Shown one piece after another: positions 12,576-15,839 of a stretch of DNA of 15,839 nt. The notes beneath the pieces were generated by a model. That model saw nothing but the letters and a program-made list of their open reading frames with translations, ran no database searches and was not told the DNA's origin. Every line of letters starts with the position of its first letter. Within the stretch, counting starts at the first letter, position 1. The DNA is taken from positions 9,998-25,836 of the forward strand of contig PMYM01000083.1 in assembly GCA_003171235.1 (NCBI GenBank), given 5' to 3'. The DNA is from Phycisphaerales bacterium (lineage in GTDB: Bacteria > Planctomycetota > Phycisphaerae > SM23-33). The position numbers were made by a program, and so were the translations under genes.

Positions 12576-14213
12576 ATGGAATCGCCGTTTTTACAGCATC
12601 GCTACCTGATAAGTTTCGACACGCGGCGGATCGGGCACATCTTCACTGACGTGCTGGTGATCGGGGCCGGAGCGGCCGGGCTGCGCGCCGCCCTGGAGGC
12701 GGCCAAGTCGGCCGACGTGCTGGTGCTGACCAAGGGGGCCCTGGAGGATTCCAACACTCACCAGGCCCAGGGCGGCATCGCCGCCGTGATGGACTCTGCC
12801 GACACCCTGGAGGCCCACATACAGGACACGCTTTCCTGCGCCGCCGGGCTGGGGGACGAGGCGGTGACGCGCAAGGTGATATCGGCCGGTCCGGCGGCCA
12901 TCGCCCAGATGATCTCCTGGGGCCTGCCGGCCGATCGCGAGAACGGGCAGGTGGCCCTGGGGCGCGAGGGCGGGCACTCCGCCAACCGCATCGTCCACGC
13001 CCACGGCGACGCCACCGGGTTCCACCTGGCCGCCACCCTCATCGCCCGGGCCAAGGCCGAGCCCAATATCAAGATCTTCGACCACTGCTTCGTGGTGGAC
13101 CTGCTGACCGACCCCCAGCAGAACAACGCCGTGCTGGGGGCGGTGACTTTCCACGCCCGCTACGGGCTGCAGATGATCTGGGCCCGCCAGACCATCCTGG
13201 CCGGCGGCGGGTGCGGGGCGCTGTGGCGCGAGACGTCCAACCCGTCCTCGGCCACAGCCGACGGCGTGGCCCTGGCCTTCCGCGCCGGGGCAGAAATCGC
13301 CGACATGGAGATGATGCAGTTCCACCCCACCACGCTGTACGTGGCCGGGGCCACGCGCGCCCTCATCAGCGAGGCCGTGCGCGGCGAGGGGGGCATGCTG
13401 GTGGACCGCAACGGCTACCGCTTCATGGGCGACTACAGCCCCTCGGGCGAACTGGCCCCGCGCGACCTGGTTAGCCGGGCCATCATCGAGCAGATGGTCA
13501 AGACCAATTCCACCCATGTTTTTCTGGACGTGCGGCACATCGGCGTCGAGCGGTTCCAGAAGCGCTTCCCCCAGATTTACCGGCTTTGCCGCGAGTTCGA
13601 CATTGACGTGGGCAGCGACCGCATCCCGGTGCATCCAGCCGCCCACTACATGGTCGGGGGCGTGAAGGTGGACATCGACGGCCGCTCCAGCCTGCCGGGC
13701 CTGTGGGTCTGCGGCGAGACCAGTTGCACCGGCCTGCACGGGGCCAATCGCCTGGCCAGCAATTCCCTGCTGGAGGCGCTGGTGCTGGGCGAGGCTGCCG
13801 GGGCGGGGGCCGCCGCCGAGGCCGCCCGCGTCAACGGCCGGCTGACCGCCCGCCAGATTACCGTCGCCAACCCCCCCAGCCAGCGCACCATGCTGGACTT
13901 GACCGACATCCGCAACTCACTCCGCTCGGTGCTGTGGCGCAACGCCGGCATCGTCCGCACCGCCGCCCGGCTGGACGAAACCCAGGAAATAATCGCCTTC
14001 TGGGGCCGCTACGTCATGGACAAGGAGTTCTTCGACCCGGCCGGGTGGGAGGTGCAGAACATGCTCACCGCCGCCATCCTGGTGGTGCAGTCGGCCTTCC
14101 GCCGCACCGAGACCCGCGGGGTGCACTACCGCGAGGACTTCCCCCAGGCCGACCCCGCCTGGCAGCGCCACCAGGTCATCCGCCGCTCCAATGAGCAAAT
14201 GATCGTCATCTGA
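12576..14213 (+). CDS. nadB: L-aspartate oxidase
   Basis: This is a 545-residue flavoenzyme that oxidises L-aspartate to iminoaspartate, the first step of bacterial de novo NAD synthesis. Iminoaspartate is then used by quinolinate synthase (NadA). The FAD-binding loop is VIGAGAAGLRAA (28-39). Family blocks follow: HQAQGGIAAV (62-71), REGGHSANRIVH (130-141), MQFHPTTL (247-254), RGEGGMLVD (269-277), PRDLVSRAI (295-303), HPAAHYMVGG (353-362) and GLHGANRLASNSLLEA (386-401). Residues matching the E. coli active site are present: Glu131, His250, Arg296, His357 and Arg392. A C-terminal helical domain is present, so the protein is full length. The ATG at 12576 follows GGAGGT; the open frame extends 31 codons upstream without support. 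No nadA or nadC is adjacent. The neighbouring genes are unrelated, so the gene appears to be its own unit. Confidence 0.95.
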   Translation: MESPFLQHRYLISFDTRRIGHIFTDVLVIGAGAAGLRAALEAAKSADVLVLTKGALEDSNTHQAQGGIAAVMDSADTLEAHIQDTLSCAAGLGDEAVTRKVISAGPAAIAQMISWGLPADRENGQVALGREGGHSANRIVHAHGDATGFHLAATLIARAKAEPNIKIFDHCFVVDLLTDPQQNNAVLGAVTFHARYGLQMIWARQTILAGGGCGALWRETSNPSSATADGVALAFRAGAEIADMEMMQFHPTTLYVAGATRALISEAVRGEGGMLVDRNGYRFMGDYSPSGELAPRDLVSRAIIEQMVKTNSTHVFLDVRHIGVERFQKRFPQIYRLCREFDIDVGSDRIPVHPAAHYMVGGVKVDIDGRSSLPGLWVCGETSCTGLHGANRLASNSLLEALVLGEAAGAGAAAEAARVNGRLTARQITVANPPSQRTMLDLTDIRNSLRSVLWRNAGIVRTAARLDETQEIIAFWGRYVMDKEFFDPAGWEVQNMLTAAILVVQSAFRRTETRGVHYREDFPQADPAWQRHQVIRRSNEQMIVI

Positions 14214-14247
14214 AAGTGCGAAGTGCGAAGTGCGAAGTGCGAAGTGG
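14214..14247. repeat. Heptamer tandem repeat (AAGTGCG, four full units plus a partial)
   Basis: Units start at 14214, 14221, 14228 and 14235, with a partial AAGTGG at 14242. The array begins 1 bp after the nadB stop and fills most of the 52-bp gap between the convergent nadB and HD-GYP genes. It is non-coding. Copy number is likely to vary by slippage. Confidence 0.85.
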
Positions 14248-14265
14248 CACGCAGTTCCCGGTGAA

Positions 14266-14964
14266 TCAGGCGATTCCCAGAGCGGAGCCGGCGCAGGCAC
14301 CGGCATACACCCCAACCACCTCGTCCATGCAGCTTGCCAGTGCGGCGTGGCAATCGGGGTCGAAGTGGCTGCCGTTCTCCTTTTTGAGGATTTCCCGCAC
14401 GGTGTCCAGGCCGTAGGCGGGTTTGTAGCAGCGCTGGGTGGCCAGGGCGTCCAGCACGTCAGCCAGGCAGACGATGCGGGCGGGCAGCGGGATGCGGTCG
14501 CCCCGCAGGCACTGGGGATAGCCGCCCCCGTCCCATCGCTCGTGGTGGCTCAGGGCGATCTCCCTGGCGGTGGCCGCCAGCGGGTCGCTCCAATTGGCCA
14601 GCAGTTCGGCCCCCACCAGGGTGTGGGTCTCGACGATCTTGCGTTCCTGGGGTGTCAGGGCGGCGGGCTTGAGCAGGATGGAGCAGGGAACGGCCACCTT
14701 GCCCAGGTCGTGCATGGGGCTGGCCAGGCGGATGCGCTCCACCTGGTCGGTCGGCAGCCCCAGCCCCGCGGCGATCAGCGCCGATATCCGGCTGATGCGC
14801 CGCAGGTGGGCTGCCACTCCGGTGTCGCGGAATTCCGCCACGGCCGCCAGGCAAATGATCCCCTCCAGGGATTCGCCGGCGGCCTGGAAACACCGGGCCG
14901 AAGATTCTTCCGCCACGGCCACTGCGCCCTCTGCCATACAGTCCTCGCTGATGGGGTTTCCCAT
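14266..14964 (-). CDS. Stand-alone HD-GYP domain phosphodiesterase (predicted c-di-GMP hydrolase)
   Basis: This is a 232-residue protein made almost entirely of an HD-GYP domain, a metal-dependent phosphodiesterase that typically degrades cyclic di-GMP. Signature residues are intact: His53 (VAAHLRRIS), His85-Asp86 (MHDLGKVAVP), His114 (ETHTLVGAELL), His140-His141 with the GYP motif (SHHERWDGGGYP), and LADVLDAL (Asp169, Asp172). RGDRIPLPARI and GSHFDP, usual in the family, follow. No receiver, PAS, GGDEF or membrane segment precedes the domain. The first 40 residues are a short helical extension. Start choice: ATG 14964 is the first one giving a compact protein; ATG 14937 is an alternative. 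Neither has a clear ribosome site. The frame stays open upstream into the next gene's tail. The gene lies 74 bp downstream of another minus-strand gene and may be cotranscribed with it. Output could be motility, biofilm or another c-di-GMP process; none is shown. Confidence 0.9.
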   Translation of the reverse strand: MGNPISEDCMAEGAVAVAEESSARCFQAAGESLEGIICLAAVAEFRDTGVAAHLRRISRISALIAAGLGLPTDQVERIRLASPMHDLGKVAVPCSILLKPAALTPQERKIVETHTLVGAELLANWSDPLAATAREIALSHHERWDGGGYPQCLRGDRIPLPARIVCLADVLDALATQRCYKPAYGLDTVREILKKENGSHFDPDCHAALASCMDEVVGVYAGACAGSALGIA

Positions 14965-15011
14965 CTGATGGCAATCTACAATTCGTTTTGGGCGGGGCAG
15001 GCCCGGGTGGT

Positions 15012-15031
15012 TAAAAAATGGCCATCCTGGC
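15012..15031 (-). terminator. Weak possible terminator after the GH123-like gene
   Basis: On the minus strand a short stem (GCCA-GGA-TGGC) is followed by CATTTTTT shortly after the stop at 15039. The stem is only 4 bp, so this is a weak candidate. Readthrough into the HD-GYP gene is plausible. Confidence 0.25.
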
Positions 15032-15038
15032 GGGGTGC

Positions 15039-15839
15039 TCATTTTGCCTGGCGGAGGGCGGCGGAAACGTCGGCGGCCAATTGGTATAGCTTGGCCGAGC
15101 GCTCCTGCCAGCGCAGCGGGTCGATTATGCCCTCTTCCCAGAATTCCGAGATGTAGCGCAGGGCCTGGGTGCGCTCCAGGCAGATTTGCTGGGCCCGGGA
15201 TTGCAGTTCGGCCGGCATGCTGGTCCGCCGGGCCACACCCTCCTGTAGCGCGTCCTGGACGAAAATGCGTGCCTGGGCCTCCTGCAGGGCCTCGCGCATG
15301 ACCTCCAGGCGAACGGTGGAGCCGGGGGCGTCTTTTTCCGCCGACAACAGCGACTGCACCACCTGGCTGAGGCTGACCGTCCCCCACCCGCCGGCGGCAT
15401 AGCCTTCGCCGTACCGGCCGATGATGGTCTTGTCGCTGGAACCCTTGAGCACGGGCCAGAAGTCGGCCCCGAAAGGCCCTATGCCGCGCAGCCCCAGGAA
15501 ACTTTCGCCCATCTCGGCGGCGAAGTCGCCGCGCAGGCTGTTGCCCGAGAGGGCGCGGTGGCGGCCCGAGAGCAGCACCGCCTCGGCGAACAGCCGGTGC
15601 TGGGGCAGGTCCGACTCCTGGGCCAGGCGCGTGCCGCCGTGATCCCGGTTGGTCTGGGGGTTGGCCGTCCGCGGGTACACCAGCACGATCTGCGGGTTCC
15701 GCCAGCCGTAGAAGGGCTTCTCCACCGCCGGATCCCAAAAAACGGCCATGACCCCGCCCACCAGCGAAAGGCTGCCGTACTTGGGCTGGCCCTGGCGGAC
15801 CTCGGCCTGGCCGAACCAGTAATGCGACACGCGAACCCA
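15039..15839 (-). CDS. C-terminal part of a glycoside-hydrolase-like protein (GH123/DUF6067-like), 5' end outside the window
   Basis: The frame is open to the right edge (WVRVSHYWFG and onward), so the gene continues beyond the window and the GTG at 15830 need not be the start. The visible ~266 residues include WRNPQIVLVYPR, GIGPFGADFWPVL, and VRLEVMREALQEAQARIF. The last block resembles the conserved (P)S(I/V)R.E.LREG.Q(E/D)(A/Y)E.. segment near the C-terminus of GH123- and DUF6067-like planctomycete proteins. The final ~80 residues are helical (ERTQALRYISEFWEEGI, RSAKLYQLAADVSAALRQAK). No catalytic residues can be named from this fragment, and the family call is from memory. It is probably a large exported carbohydrate-active or surface protein. 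It ends 74 bp before the HD-GYP gene on the same strand. Confidence 0.7.
   Translation of the reverse strand, partial: WVRVSHYWFGQAEVRQGQPKYGSLSLVGGVMAVFWDPAVEKPFYGWRNPQIVLVYPRTANPQTNRDHGGTRLAQESDLPQHRLFAEAVLLSGRHRALSGNSLRGDFAAEMGESFLGLRGIGPFGADFWPVLKGSSDKTIIGRYGEGYAAGGWGTVSLSQVVQSLLSAEKDAPGSTVRLEVMREALQEAQARIFVQDALQEGVARRTSMPAELQSRAQQICLERTQALRYISEFWEEGIIDPLRWQERSAKLYQLAADVSAALRQAK

Noticed and set aside
12591..13739. Long open frame on the minus strand inside nadB
   Set aside because: It is antisense to a full-length NadB with all catalytic motifs. Its composition (Gly/His/Ala/Val-rich) is typical of a shadow frame in GC-rich DNA.

Overview
The window looks like a GC-rich chromosomal segment of a planctomycete, possibly Phycisphaerae-like and metagenome-derived. 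The lineage signals are a cell-surface protein with an N-terminal LEPR-XLL-type motif (LESRTLLDA), paralogous membrane proteins with an H-X9-DG-like C-terminal domain, two exported HEAT-repeat proteins, and a GH123/DUF6067-like surface protein. No plasmid, phage or CRISPR machinery is visible. The intergenic spaces are unusually rich in small repeats of several unrelated types.

Layout, left to right. 1-171 is the 3' end of an upstream gene. 172-1911 holds two paralogous single- or multi-TM proteins (331-885 and 1075-1791). Between them lies a short remnant of a third copy, and each intact copy is followed by a near-identical ~120-bp inverted-repeat element. 1912-2128 is gene-free and carries three 25-bp-spaced repeats resembling an insertion-sequence end, plus a heptamer repeat. 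2129-3076 encodes a D-2-hydroxyacid dehydrogenase. 3077-3400 holds a palindromic repeat, a strong sigma70-type promoter and a ~137-nt leader. 3401-6253 is a 950-aa exported HEAT-repeat protein containing a degenerate receiver-like fold, closed by a clear intrinsic terminator. 6369-7931 is a GT-C-type membrane glycosyltransferase. It converges on a sigma70-family RNA polymerase sigma factor (8119-8943, minus) across a ~174-bp cruciform repeat. 9097-10824 runs divergently from the sigma factor and encodes an exported HEAT plus beta-propeller protein. It converges on a LEPR-XLL surface protein (10864-12354, minus). nadB, L-aspartate oxidase (12576-14213, plus), runs divergently from that protein. 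A stand-alone HD-GYP phosphodiesterase (14266-14964, minus) and the C-terminal part of a glycoside-hydrolase-like protein (15039 to the window end, minus) close the window.

Most genes look like single transcription units, each with its own promoter or terminator, rather than one operon. The common theme is envelope and exported proteins (HEAT, propeller, LEPR-XLL, GT-C, H-X9-DG-like), with a few housekeeping enzymes (NadB, dehydrogenase) and regulators (sigma factor, HD-GYP). The least explained items are the intergenic repeat families, the remnant paralog at 1012-1059, and the receiver-like domain buried in a secreted HEAT protein. I found no convincing complete new defence, mobile or biosynthetic system.
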